Assembly (NCBI GenBank): GCA_014898425.1
Contig: RCSZ01000001.1
Location: forward strand, 1,240,001-1,304,000
Length of the DNA: 64,000 nt
Direction: 5' to 3'
From: Botryotinia globosa
Taxonomy: Eukaryota; Ascomycota; Leotiomycetes; Helotiales; Sclerotiniaceae
Shown: in pieces, positions 45,466 through 57,205 of the stretch
How the letters are laid out: every line of letters begins with the position of its first letter
Numbering within the stretch: position 1 is the stretch's first letter
Notes under the pieces: model-generated
What the model saw: the letters and a program-made list of their open reading frames with translations, nothing else
The model's database searches: none
What the model was told of the DNA's origin: nothing
Position numbers and translations under genes: made by a program

Positions 45466-47632
45466 ATGGCACAAGCATTGAAAAGCGCTCTCCCTGCCCA
45501 CCTCAAGCCTTCGAGCTTATCTCCAAACGATAATGGCGAATTCGCCCGCAAGCACCATGGAAAGACACAATCACACATGGTATGTGCTGTCCTTTCATGA
45601 AATATCAACTTTCACCATCTCTTTCGTTATGGATCACCTACACAAGACCACGCATCTTCATCCTTCCAGGTGACAAAGGTGGGAATCTTCTGGTCTTGAA
45701 AATCAAAATGCCAATGTGCAAGATACAAACAATACTTCAAAAGGGCTTTTGCCTTTACACACATGATGGGAGGAGATGAGTTTCTGTAACATCCAGTGGA
45801 TGTCGGAAATTACAGAATCTTCAAATGACTCAAAAGTGGTATCTGTATTCAACGAGAGTTTGCATACAAGTTAGAGCCAGCTTGGAAGGGGCAAAGGTTC
45901 TTCACCACAGCAGGCTTATCGAGTATGGCTCGACATTCGATCTAAATCCACCTGTTGGCTTACACCCTGCCATCTCCCTCTCTTTCGTACCAGAGTCTCA
46001 AGATTTTAGCATACCTCCAACTATCGACATTTCATCTCTAACTAAACTAACAAATTATCAGGCTTTCGAGAACACCTCGACATCTGTAGCTGCCAGTCAG
46101 ATGAGAAATGCTCTCAACAACCTCGCAGACACCGTTGAGGATCCCGAAGAGAAGAAGGTAAATTCAAGCACGCTCCCGCAGACGTGTCGCACATATCTAA
46201 CGCCCTATAGCTCTTCGAGACCGAGATGGACAACTTCTTCGCTCTTTTCCGCAGATACTTGAACGACAAGGCAAAGGGAAACCAACTGTAAGTATCAGCC
46301 TCTTGGATATCACAGATGCGTTTAGTCTAACGAAACAACAGTGACTGGGATCGTATTGCCCCACCTGCCCAGAACCAAGTCGTCGATTACAACTCGCTTG
46401 CAAACTCCGAGTCGGTTGGGTTCCTTAACAAATTGGCTGTTCTCAAGCTCAATGGAGGTCTTGGTACTTCCATGGGTTGTGTTGGTCCAAAATCAGTTAT
46501 CGAAGTCCGTGATGGCATGTCCTTCCTCGATCTTTCCGTCAGACAAATCGAATACCTCAACCGCACATACAACGTCAACGTTCCTTTCGTCTTGATGAAC
46601 TCGTTCAACACTGATGACGATACCTCAAACATCATCAAGAAATACGAGGGCCACAACATTGACATTCTTACATTCAACCAATCTCGATACCCAAGAATCT
46701 TGAAGGACTCCCTCCTTCCTGCACCAAAGACATTCGATTCCCAGATCTCTGACTGGTACCCACCAGGACACGGAGATGTTTTCGAGTCTCTCTACAACTC
46801 CGGCATTCTCGATACCCTCATCAAGAGAGGTGTTGAGATTGTTTTCCTTTCCAACGTTGACAACTTGGGTGCCGTTGTCGATCTCCGCATCTTGCAACAC
46901 ATGGTCGAGACCAAGTCTGAATACATTATGGAGTTGACCGACAAGACCAAGGCCGATGTTAAGGGTGGTACCATCATTGATTACGAAGGTTCCGTTCGTC
47001 TCCTCGAAATTGCTCAAGTACCAAAAGAGCACACCAACGAGTTCAAGTCTATCAAGAAATTCAAGTACTTCAACACCAACAACATCTGGTTGAACTTGCA
47101 AGCTGTTAAGCGTATTGTCGAGAACAACGAGCTCGAAATGGAGATCATTCCAAACAACAAATCCATCCCAGCTGATAAGAAGGGCGAGTCTGATGTCTCT
47201 ATCGTTCAACTTGAGACTGCCGTCGGAGCTGCTATCCGTCATTTCCACAACGCTCACGGTGTCAACGTGCCCCGTAGACGTTTCTTGCCAGTCAAGACCT
47301 GCTCTGATTTGATGCTTGTTAAGTCGGACTTGTACTCTTTGAAGCACGGTCAACTCCAAATTGACCCCAGCCGTTTCGGTCCAGCTCCTTTGATCAAGCT
47401 CGGTAATGACTTCAAGAAGGTATCCGATTTCCAAAAGCGTATCAGCAGCATCCCAAGAATTCTTGAGCTTGACCACTTAACCATCACTGGAGCTGTCAAC
47501 CTTGGCCGAGGCGTCACTCTCAAGGGTACTGTTATTATTGTAGCAACTGAAGGACAAACCATCGACATTCCTCCCGGATCCATCTTGGAGAACGTTGTGG
47601 TACAAGGTTCCTTGAGACTTTTGGAGCATTAG
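45466..47632 (+). CDS. UGP1: UTP-glucose-1-phosphate uridylyltransferase (UDP-glucose pyrophosphorylase)
   Basis: Four exons, 45466-45579, 46062-46157, 46211-46287 and 46342-47632, give 525 residues, the family's normal size. It makes UDP-glucose from UTP and glucose-1-phosphate in the cytosol, feeding glucan, glycogen, trehalose and galactose pathways. The nucleotide-binding loop [10 protein letters not shown] is at residues 132-141. [13 protein letters not shown], the sugar-site FNQSRYPRI, the catalytic-Lys region [12 protein letters not shown] and HGDVFESL are intact, and the C-terminal left-handed beta-helix ([24 protein letters not shown]) mediates octamer formation in yeast. The first coding intron is 482 nt, the longest in the window, and contains a long open stretch; the second and third are 53-54 nt. 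Codon choice in exon 4 is biased to C/G-ending codons (AAC, AAG, TTC), in line with high expression. Confidence 0.97.
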
Positions 47633-49073
47633 AGGGTTACTGGTTTACTTGCAATGAGCGATGGCCTTGGTGGATCTCCTGTTTATACGGTCCACCATGC
47701 GGCATGAGTTATTACAGTTCGATGGTCTAGCATGGCATCTCTAGTACAATGAGTTAGTACCATACAGACTAGATGAGGAAAACTATTTCAAAGTTTTAGC
47801 ACAGTGATTGCGATTACAAAAATTTAATACCAAAATTCATAAAGATAGCTCTCGGTCCAATCTTTTCATGCTGTGATGTTGTGATTAATGTTGCTAGAGT
47901 AGTATTTTCTGTCTGCATGACTTGCACGATAGCAAGCATGCGTTGGCGAACTTATGCATACAAGACTTGTTTAGTGAGTTGATTAACCAAACAACCGTTC
48001 GAGCATTCATTCGATGTTTGATATCTAATTATTGATCCACAGAGAGGTTGGCAGCGCGCCTGACAGACCGCAAAGCAAACGTGGGACGAGGGGAAGTCTG
48101 GTGTAAATTGATTCGTCTTGTAAATGAGTACTGTAATCTTTTGGCGTAGCCTTATAATGACTTTATAGAAACGTTCAACTGCATTCTGTTTTCTGGATGC
48201 GGAACAAATAATTCTCTCCCACTGAAAATACTTCCAAAACCTCATATCAAGATCAATATATTGTCACCACCACACCCAACGAAGCCAAGGATATTTTAAG
48301 CTTCCGGGAATAGCCTATACCTCTTGTAACTCTTATCGCGATAACAATAGTCTGTCTGGGCGATTGATGTGCTACCACCACACCTCACTGGTCAAACATT
48401 ATCCGTCTTAATACCAGTACACAGTTTGAATACATTGAGTTCCGCGAGAATTAATCGTAATTCTATTGCCATTTCGAACGGTTTGTTCGTCCTACGTGAC
48501 AACATATCAGAAGAATTTGATGTCAACGGGGGAATCGAGACGACGACCCTGGACTTCTTGTAACGGTTGAACGGATTCGATCATTTGTTGGTTGAGTCTT
48601 GGGATTTGCCAAGTTGATATTGAAAATTTATCGCGTTGGGGGGATTGATTTGTAGAATATCAGTGAGTATTCTCTGTTTGTGGTAGTTGGGATGTCATGG
48701 ATACTTGTGAGAGGATTGGAATTGTTAATGTGATGATCATTAGGTCGCGTGCAGCACAACTCACCCCGCCTCGACCTCGACGATTACTTGTGAATTTGAT
48801 ACAACAGCTTTCTGCGGTTCTGCTCTACTGCATAGTGAGAAGTTATATTCGTGAATGGGGCCAGGAAGGGTATGTGCGAAGGCTATACTGTGTTAGGGAA
48901 TACTCTTACCCTCCAGACTGATTGCCGATACGGCGTTGGAATTCGCATTCTTAACAATATTTATAATCACATAATACAGTATCCGAAGCTATATACGGCC
49001 CCGAACTTTTATTAGACCATCTCCTGTTGTTTCGACCTATCCTATTCCATCAAATCGTTATCAAAGTCCTAGA
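47633..49073. other. Intergenic between two plus-strand genes
   Basis: About 1.4 kb. It holds the UGP1 3' region and the promoter of the Pib1-like gene. No repeat array and no supported gene; the short frames at 48369-48563 and 48697-48921 show no domain. Confidence 0.5.
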
Positions 49074-51265
49074 ATGATGAATGATCAGTGGGTAACTTCT
49101 GCTGGAGGCCCTTCCAATTCTTCTACTCCTCTCACACCAGGGGATCGACCACTGAAGAGTCCTAGTCATTTTCCACGGTCTCACTTCTACACCGAAGGCA
49201 GTGATTCAGGGGAGGACTCGCATATGCTGGGATTTATGGGCCCTTCTTCTTCCGAAGATAACTTCAATAGTCATGTTATGGTTGAGGCAAGCGACGAATC
49301 TGAGGGCGGAACTACTTCACAAATGAACCTAGTGAGCGGCCGACAAAATAATACAGAAGAAGAGATAGCTGAATTTGAAGGAACTATGGATGACCAGGCG
49401 ACACTTCGAATGAGTCGTGGAAGTGATGCTTCTGATTCTAGCGAGGGAAGTTCAATTAGCAGTGTTAGACGAAGACAAAACGCGAGTCTCGGAAAAGCCC
49501 CTATGAGGGAAGACAGCTTAGGTCATAGTGTTTCTACGGCTGGCTATCAAGCAGACATGTCAACTACTCTAGATCGGGTTCCGAGCTCGTCTAGCTCTTC
49601 TCGGCGAAATACAACGTCATCTAGGTTTGATCGCAGACCTTCAAATCAATCTTCGTCATCGAGGCGAACCTCAATTCAATCTAATAAGAGCAGAAGAGCA
49701 TCATCTTCTCCAAATTCTCTCGCGGAGCAGTCGCCGAGAAGCTCGGCTAATCCTACGAATTCACCTCCGGATGATGATGCCACGCCAACTATATCTCGGT
49801 CCTCCTCAACTGTTGTACAAAGGCAGACGAGAGAGCGAGAATCTGCACGGAGCGAAGTTGTAGTTCCTAGATGGCAGCCGGACTCGGAGGTTGTTCAATG
49901 TCCTATTTGCAATGCTTGGTTTGGTTGGCTAAACAGAAAGCATCACTGTCGGTATGTGAATTGACCCCTCTTACGATATCTAGTGCATTTTTTATTCACC
50001 TTATTAACTCTTGTAGAAAATGCGGCCGTGTGGTCTGCAACTCTTGTTCCCCGCATCGAATTACAATTCCCTATCAATACATTGTGCAACCTCCAGACCA
50101 TCCGTCTCCATACAATTCTGTGGCCTATAATCGTCTCCATGATCCACAGGGCGAAGGACGTACAAATACATTAGAGTTTGGAGGAGGAGATAGAGTTCGT
50201 CTGTGTAACCCTTGTGTACCTGATCCGAACGTAGCTCCACCTCAAACCAACCAAACAGGTTCCAATACAGAACCTCGATACAACATTGGGCATCACGGCC
50301 GAACACGAAGTTCTATCGTCCCCTCTACGACTATTCCAGGAAGCCTACCAGCGGAGTCTCGATTTCGACTTGCGGATCATCGTTCACATACAATTCGTGA
50401 TCAAAGTACCTCTAATAGATATTCACCATCCGGGATGAATCCAAATCCTAGAACAGCGGAAGAGTTTCAGACCTGGTACAGAGAGCGAGCTGGTCTGGGC
50501 TCTGGACAAAGTGTACGTTCAAGAAGCTCGACTGTTGCTGGAACCGGGCGGGATACAACTGAAGATATGGTAAGTTATTGGTTTGTGACAAAAAAAGCAA
50601 ATGCTGAATTTTTATCATAGTTTACGTTCCCCAGAAATGTGCGAGGCCCCGCTACTAGCGTTCAGACACCACCAAACGCTACTGTGTCAACAGCAGCCAG
50701 GCGATATTTTCCATCAGCAGAAGATTTGCGTACCCGTCCTTTACCACGACCACCTCAAATACAAGAGGAAGATGAATGTCCTATCTGTCATCATGAACTC
50801 CCTTCTAGAGCTCTCGTTAATTCCGAAACTCTTCGGTCCGATCATATAATGTCCTGTATCGATCGCGCAACATCTAGAATGTTCATCGGTACTCCGACTT
50901 CAACCCCTCCCCCACCAGTCCCGTCAGCAACACGTCCGGCGCCACCTATCACCCAATCATCTACTCAGTCAACCTCATCCCACGCTTCTGCTTCTTCTAC
51001 AGTAGCCGCACCTCACCCTCTTACATCAAACCCTTCAGCCGGCCCCTCTCAACCTCGACGCACAGGAGTATTTCCATATATTGCTACGGAGAAAGATTGT
51101 CAAGACGACGCGGAATGTCAAATCTGTTTGGAGGAATACGAACCGGGATTGGAAATGGGAAGACTGGAGTGCTTTTGTAGGTTTCATTTGAGTTGTATCA
51201 GAAAATGGTTTGAGAAACATCCAGGAAGATGTCCGATGCACCAGCACGACGAATATGGATATTGA
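49074..51265 (+). CDS. PIB1: FYVE and RING zinc-finger E3 ubiquitin ligase, Pib1-like
   Basis: Three exons, 49074-49951, 50017-50569 and 50621-51265, give 691 residues, much longer than yeast Pib1 (286). Residues 1-270 are Ser-rich and disordered. A FYVE finger starts at about 275 ([35 protein letters not shown], closing RVRLCNPC) and binds PI3P on endosomes and vacuole. The splice restores the RKHHCRKCG signature. A second small zinc module is at 530-556 (CPIC..H552..C556). The C-terminal RING has Cys 643, 646, 661, 663, His 666, Cys 669, Cys 681 and His 684. Its last ligand is His instead of Cys (RCPMHQ), a form seen in filamentous fungal homologues. Yeast Pib1 ubiquitinates endosomal cargo and supports sorting into multivesicular bodies. 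Confidence 0.88.
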
Positions 51266-52287
51266 GAGAGAAATGTCAGGTGTGGATGTCTGGGAAATAG
51301 CAAAAGCAAAAGTGTTGTGGAAGTGAGATATTAAGATATTAGGATTTAAAAAGTTGTCCGATACAACGATATGATGTCAGATCAGAGATGGGATGTGGTC
51401 AATGTTAGCCCAACAGCGAACATTCTTTCCCACTCACACCACCCACAGGAATCGAAGGATATACATTCTCACGGCGTTGGGATGCTGGATATATCATAAA
51501 TATGGTATTACCATATAGCATGCACATTCATTGATTCATTCATTACATTGACGAAACGACTATTTATGGGACATGGTGTTTATAGAAGGTTGGGTCGGAT
51601 AGGATGCGGGTATGGGTATGGGTATGGGTATGGATAGGGATAGGAATAGGGATATACGGATACCTAAGACAAGGATACCAATCTTCATGACTCGTTGCTT
51701 GTTATACTGGCGTAGATAGATGAATGGAGATGCTATATTCTTTGTGATTGTTTATTTGCTTACGGTTGTGTGTGTATGAGGAGTGAGGAGTGAGGATTGA
51801 TGTACGAGGTGTGCTATGTGATGGGGTGAGTGGTATGAGGTAGGTATGTTGACCAGGTAGATGGGTATAGGTAGATTGAATCAACTGAAGATTTACTACC
51901 ACTACTCCTGCTCCTACTACCACTACTACTATATTAAGTATCCCATGGTATCGATATCGATGCTGACGTTAGTGACCAATCAAAAGACAAGCGAAGCAAT
52001 AAATCATGTAGAAAGTATATTGATTTCAACCCATCATATTGCGCTCGCGCTCATCCATATACACGTATACATGCTAGGGCTACTAATTTAGCTACCTGGT
52101 CCCCCAAAATTTCAAGAAATGTCTCTGTGTGTCATATCCACCCGTAAAAGTAAGTCATGGTGATAAATACAAAAAAATGCGACTCTGCTTCTCATCTTCA
52201 AGAGTCACATTTCCTCTCCCCCTTACCCACCAGAAGAAAAAGAAGAAGAAAGGGCCATCAGAAGCCCTTACATGCGGATCCGCAATC
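51266..52287. other. Convergent spacer
   Basis: This lies between the Pib1-like and War1-like genes, about 1 kb. It has a GGGTAT repeat (51608-51632), a CTACTACCACTACT tract near 51895-51930 and no supported gene. Confidence 0.45.
51608..51632. repeat. (GGGTAT)n microsatellite
   Basis: Four tandem 6-bp units, passing into related GGGATA words. Confidence 0.85.
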
Positions 52288-55092
52288 CTATAATGCACCT
52301 TCGAACCCCGGAACATTACCCCCCATAAACTGACCAAAAATCTCGTCGCCGAAATAGTTCCCAATATCACCAACGCCAAACGTAATACCCATTGCTTGTT
52401 CGAATCCATCGCCCATTGCAAAGCCTAGATCCATGCCTAAAGAAGGATCGATGTTTCCGGATATATCGCCGTAGCCTTGAAGCATTTGAGCATTCATGGG
52501 GTTAAGGGATGGGTCGTAGGTGGAAGGATATGGCTGCTGTTGTTGTGCTGACCAGTCGTTTTGTTGAACTGCGTATTGGTTTTGGTTTTGAGCTTGATTT
52601 CGATTTTGATTGTCAGGACGGGAACCACCGGAATTACCGGTTGCAACTTCGCTAAGAAGTTGGAGGGGTGTATTCGCAGGGGCAGGACTGTAGCCTGGTT
52701 TTCCGCTGCGTTGTGAGCCCATTTGTTGAGCATTTTGATCTGTCTGGTTCGCAGCTTCTCCAGAATTGTCACTGGTAGGTTTTGTAGAGTCGCCGGCTTC
52801 TAGATTTTGTGCAGGTGTGGATTTGCCCTCTCGTTGGCGATGGAACCAGGTTTTCAACATTATGAGAACCATCAAGAATTTCGCAGCGGGGCGAGATCTC
52901 TCATCTGCGGCAGAGGCACGGAACACCTCGACCAGACCATCGAGATAGTGTTCCACTTTCATGTTGTCCTTGATGAAAACCTTGCCCAACTCACCGTTAG
53001 GGTTAGCTGCCGCAAAATACATCTTAATAAGAACAACGACAGCATAAGCCACTCTAACGAAGTGCGCAACAGGGAGACATCTGATGACATCAACTTCAAA
53101 TTGCAGGAAAGTTTCAAAAATGCCGTCGATGGATGTCAAACAACAGGAGAGAGCGGAAATATGAGCAGCGGTCAAGACATCTGGGCTCTCTGCAGGGCCA
53201 TGTAAAGCTGCTTCAGTGAATGGCGGCTTGAACTCTTCGACGTTGTGATCGACATGCATAGCGACTTCATGCATATAAAGATTGATTACATGTTCTGTCA
53301 AGGTTAAAGATGCTGTGTGACACTGTCAGTAATCAATGTCTAATTAGTGTAGTTTATACTACTTACGTGTTTGAACCTCGGGGGGTATGGACTTGCTCCA
53401 TTTATCAAGCTCTTGTTCGAAACCTTTAAGAGCATACTGAACCTTTGGGTCGGCGATGCTAATGCTTGCACTTGGGTCATCCATGGAAAATGATATTCCA
53501 ACTTCCTCGGCAATCCGCTGACTGAGAACCCATTGACATAACATGTTATCGGTAGGTGCTGCGTCTGGCGAGTTCTGAAGTATTTCAACAGATTCTGCCA
53601 TGAACGGGGACCAACGAATGAGATTTGGTCGCCGTAAACCCATAGATGCATTACAACATAAAAAGTAACAACCCAACCACGTACGTCTTGCTTCAACAGT
53701 TTCGGGGTCAGGATATGGTGTTCGACGCCACGGATGGTCCCTCCACAATCCCGCGCTCTTCATTTTATCAGTCCTACCACTCTTTCCTTTCTTGCCCATT
53801 CCAATATCAATTGCCATGACTGCCGCAATGTGAATAAGTTGATAGAATTTTAGCTCTTCAAAATGTTCCGGTGGCCAATACCAGAGAGTGCTGACAAGAA
53901 GAGCTTGTATAAGCTCCAATGTCTTTTCGCCATTGCAAATGATGCGATCCGCATAGATACTCATCACTTCCTTCGTCAACTGTTTTTGGAGTGCTGGAAA
54001 ATTTGTGCCCGAGCTAGCGCTCAAAATAGCTAAGAATAAAATTGGCTTTGTTTTGCGAATCTCAGAAGCAGTAGTACCTGCAGGAAAGACGACGGCTGGC
54101 ATATGAGGGGCCATTCTTTCAACATAACAATTAAACATTTTGGTAGCGATTTCTGACGTTATCAATCCTCTATCTACCACATCTGCATATTCGTGGGAAG
54201 GGGTTTGCTTCAGTTGCGCATGCCATGATGCTTGGTGCGCATTTGGGTCTGGGGTCTTGTGTCCCATAAAGTTAGTAGTCATGAAAGAGTCAGGTGGAGT
54301 ACCATCTTGGCTCTCAGCATGCTTCCTCTTCTGACCTGCGATGACCATCGGGGGTGCAGATAGTGCTTGGCTCTCAGGCTGAGAAGCTTTGGGATAGTTG
54401 GACCAGTCGTTGGAGTTCATTCTCGATTCAGCAGGGCCTGAGTAAGGCGACGCGAAACCTCCATTTGTAACTTGCTCATATGGATTCTGTCTTGCTGAAA
54501 ACTGTTGACCCTGTTCCTCAAGACCAGATTCAACACCATGCACTGATGGGGTGGATGCCGATTTCGTTGCTTGCAAGGTAGCTGTTAAAGCTTCCACCCT
54601 TTTCTCCAACTCAGCAACCCTGCTATCTGCTTTCTTCTGTCTCTTTCGACTTGGTACAGTAACGACGCATTGCCGATTAGCTTTGGTGCATCGTTTGCAA
54701 GGACCATCGAAATTGATCATATCGGGTTCGCATTTAACTTTCAATCCTCGACAAGCTTCGCAAGCTCTTGATCGCTTTGGATCAGCCGACGCGTCTCCCA
54801 GCATGTGTCCATCGTCTTGTGTATGGGTCGCCGACTGGGGTGTTTGAGGCATATAAATTTGAGATTGGTCTCCATCGTGAATAGGTTGATGATACTGTTG
54901 TAGCTGTGCAAGCTGTGTGGGTGATGGACCAGATAATCGAGGTCCGCTTGCAGGAACTTGAGTGTTTAGATTATGAAGTTGGTGATGGGCTTCTGAATGT
55001 GAGTGCTGTTGAGGTTGCGCAAATGAATTTGTGTTAGATTCATCTCGAAGTCGAGGATCAATTTGACCCAGATTTAAAGGATTATTTTCCAT
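52288..55092 (-). CDS. Zn(II)2Cys6 transcription factor, War1-like
   Basis: Two exons, 55092-53367 and 53312-52288, flank a 54-nt intron and give 916 residues. The start codon is set at 55092 (MENNPLNLGQIDPRL) because the frame upstream is low-complexity leader. A Gln/His-rich head precedes the binuclear zinc cluster: Cys 111, 114, 121, 132, 135 and 142 (RACEACRGLKVKCEPD, GPCKRCTKANRQC). A basic linker (RKRQKK) and a coiled coil (SRVAELEKRVEALTATL) for dimerisation follow. A fungal-TF middle homology region spans about 390-700 (HMPAVVFPAG, ARRTWLGCYFLCCNASMG, LRRPNLIRWSPF), and the C-terminal activation tail is rich in Asn/Gln and acidic residues. War1 in yeast turns on weak-acid efflux; filamentous relatives carry that name mainly by similarity, so the target genes here are unknown. 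Confidence 0.85.
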
Positions 55093-55782
55093 TGCGATTG
55101 TTGATTTCGTGCCGACTGTCCGATCGGAGAGTTGTGATGCCGTGGATGCGATGGTCAAAAGATCCGGCGTTGTAAATTTTAGCGCTAGTAGGTAGGCTCG
55201 AGGTAAGAGAAAAGCTGGGGAAGAGGGAAGCAACAAAACGAAACGAAACAATAACAACGATAATATACATAGGTAGGTATGTATGGAGGGATTATTTGTC
55301 ATACGACTTTTTATATACAAGTTGTGGCTTACTTTATATATAATCTGGATGGAAAAACAATGTTTATTTATTTAAAGGAATTAAATTCTGTTTCTAGATA
55401 CTTGGTAATTAGTATATATATGTGATGATTCATTGGTCGTCGTAGTATAAATCCATAGCAATGTAATAAATATACTGGTACTTATAACAAAGTTGGAGCG
55501 TCCCTATGCAAAGTACGACTCTACTTATTACTCTACTATAGCTCATCCACTTTCTTCCTCTCTTATTGTTTGCGTGAGAATCAGACATTCAAGAATACGA
55601 CGACCTCTCACGAACAATCCATCGTCGGATGAGACTTCCTTTGTACAATTTAAAGCTACCTACTCTACTTCTGCTCTATTTGACCTCGTCTTTCAACTGG
55701 AAATTCCTTAGTTACGGGGCAACTCACAAACCTACCTTCAGTCGATGAATCTGATGGTCTGCAATACCATCCGAGTATATAT
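55093..55782. other. Divergent promoter region
   Basis: About 690 bases between the War1-like (-) and PSI-domain (+) genes. Mostly AT-rich leader DNA with CT-rich runs; no further gene seen. Confidence 0.4.
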
Positions 55783-56310
55783 ATGATGGACACAAACACA
55801 TCAAGTAAATTCGATGAGAACCAAACTTCAGATGATTTGCTCAATAGATGCTGGGGACACCAAGACTGCTGGGATTGTTTGTCAGTAGGCCCTTGCTCGT
55901 GGTGTGCTGTATCCTCTACCTGCGTTCCAAATACATCTCCTATGAAGATCCTCGCACCCATTTTCAGCAGTAATATTTGTCCTCTCTGGTCTGAACGATG
56001 GGAATTGAGAGCGAAACCTCTAGGTTGTCACGTTTCAACGTAAGTGGCGCTCAAGTCGATGGATGGATCCCATTTGTTTCAAGACTAATCGAGGCCCAGC
56101 ATCACATTTTTGACATTTCTTGGATCGATTTATGGAACACTTTTGGCATTGGGGATTATCCTTCTCATAATGAAGTGCTTGGGAACTGGAGAAACAAACC
56201 AAAGGTGGTGGAAGATATCGAGGCAGTATCCAAGGAGATTCTGGAAGAAGGAGGACTCGGGAGTGGTTGAGGCAAATGATTCCCCAGAATCTCGTCCATT
56301 ATTAGAATAG
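55783..56310 (+). CDS. PSI-domain single-span membrane protein
   Basis: Two exons, 55783-56039 and 56100-56310, flank a 60-nt intron and give 155 residues. Residues 23-82 are a Cys-rich plexin-semaphorin-integrin-type module: CWGHQDCWDCLSVGPCSWC, then CVPN, then ICPLWSERWELR, and a last Cys before HVST. The second exon supplies one membrane span (LTFLGSIYGTLLALGIILLIM) and a basic, Trp-rich cytosolic tail (NQRWWKISRQYPRRFWKK) ending in a dileucine-like SRPLLE. The PSI fold would face the outside or lumen. No signal peptide is visible before it, so the topology would depend on the single span. Function unknown; small PSI proteins are widespread in Pezizomycotina. Confidence 0.75.
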
Positions 56311-56574
56311 ATTTGGAGCAACGTATCTCGAATGAAGTAATGATTTGGGCTATGGATACAAAATTCAATGATAAGTTGGCTTCGTAGCTCTTTCCCCATT
56401 CTCTCGTGTCTCTTTCCCACATTTAAATTCCTGCTCTATGAGACCTGTTTTGGCCGAGTCTTCATTAACGATTTGAGTGTCTCTCTACACATTCACATCG
56501 TAAGGTTGTCCGCCTTCTGGATCTCATATGCCAATCTTCCTCTTCTCCAGAGAGATCCATTAAATATATCATAT
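56311..56574. other. Spacer, no gene
   Basis: About 260 bases of 3' region of the PSI gene leading into the decayed gene; no start codon in frame with the latter was found here. Confidence 0.3.
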
Positions 56575-57122
56575 TGGTGATATCACTGCCCCTCTTCCAT
56601 TACTTTCTTCCACGCGACACCCAGACCCTCCATTGGGTATTTCTACACTCCCTTCCATATCTACTCAGGGAATATCTCGTAGTTCTCCTACCGATCCTCT
56701 GCCTCAGGATCACTCCTCACGTTGGTCCTATGAGTTCTCGCCCCCTCTTCCAATCTTTGACCCTCCTTTGGCCTTCTCCCATGCAATCTCTCAAGTCACC
56801 CTTCTATTTGTTAGACACCTTGCAGAATGGGCCAACGCCTGATCTCGCAAGAACAATTGGGATGATCCCCTGGGCCTGCAAGAGCTGAAGACCGAACGTT
56901 TGCCGTACAGCTCTCCCGTGTCTCAACGCTCTGCAAGAAATACAAGAGATTTCACATATCCCCAGTACGTCGCTCAATATCTTCTCCCAGTTATCATGCT
57001 TACGGCGAAGCTGTATTTCAATGCCGGTCATTGCGGAAGGGCAAGCTCTTGAAGCATCCGAAAGCAACCATGAATTCATCAGAAAGTTAGAAAATATTTG
57101 TGAAATTAAATGTGTAAATTAA
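56575..57122 (+). pseudogene. Probable decayed gene of unknown family
   Basis: One plus-strand frame reads as protein from about 56575 (ITAPLPLLSSTR) through LPIFDPPLAFSHAISQVTL and FVRHLAEWANA to a TGA at 56840-56842. It then continues in the same frame as WDDPLGLQELKTERLPYSSP and TYPQYVAQYLLPVIMLTAKL to a second stop at 57050-57052. Near 57030 a +1 shift opens a further run (IAEGQALEASESNHEF) to 57122. No ATG opens the frame; a TAA precedes it. The composition looks like a real protein on both sides of the first stop, and no GT..AG pair removes it. A CGA-to-TGA change would explain it. An unrecognised intron or a sequencing error are alternatives. Confidence 0.45.
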
Positions 57123-57205
57123 ATATGCTAATAAAACGAGACTGAGACTTCACAAGGCTTTCAAATGAGGCATAAATATTATCGAATATCACAAATGGCA
57201 CTCCC

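Noticed and set aside
45825..46262. 145-codon plus-strand frame across UGP1 intron 1 and exons 2-3
   Set aside because: It overlaps exon 2 of UGP1 but cannot replace exon 1, because conserved UGP1 ends [16 protein letters not shown] join in phase to AFENTS; the left part has no family resemblance.
46625..47476. 283-codon minus-strand frame over UGP1
   Set aside because: It is an antisense shadow caused by the strong codon bias of UGP1 exon 4.
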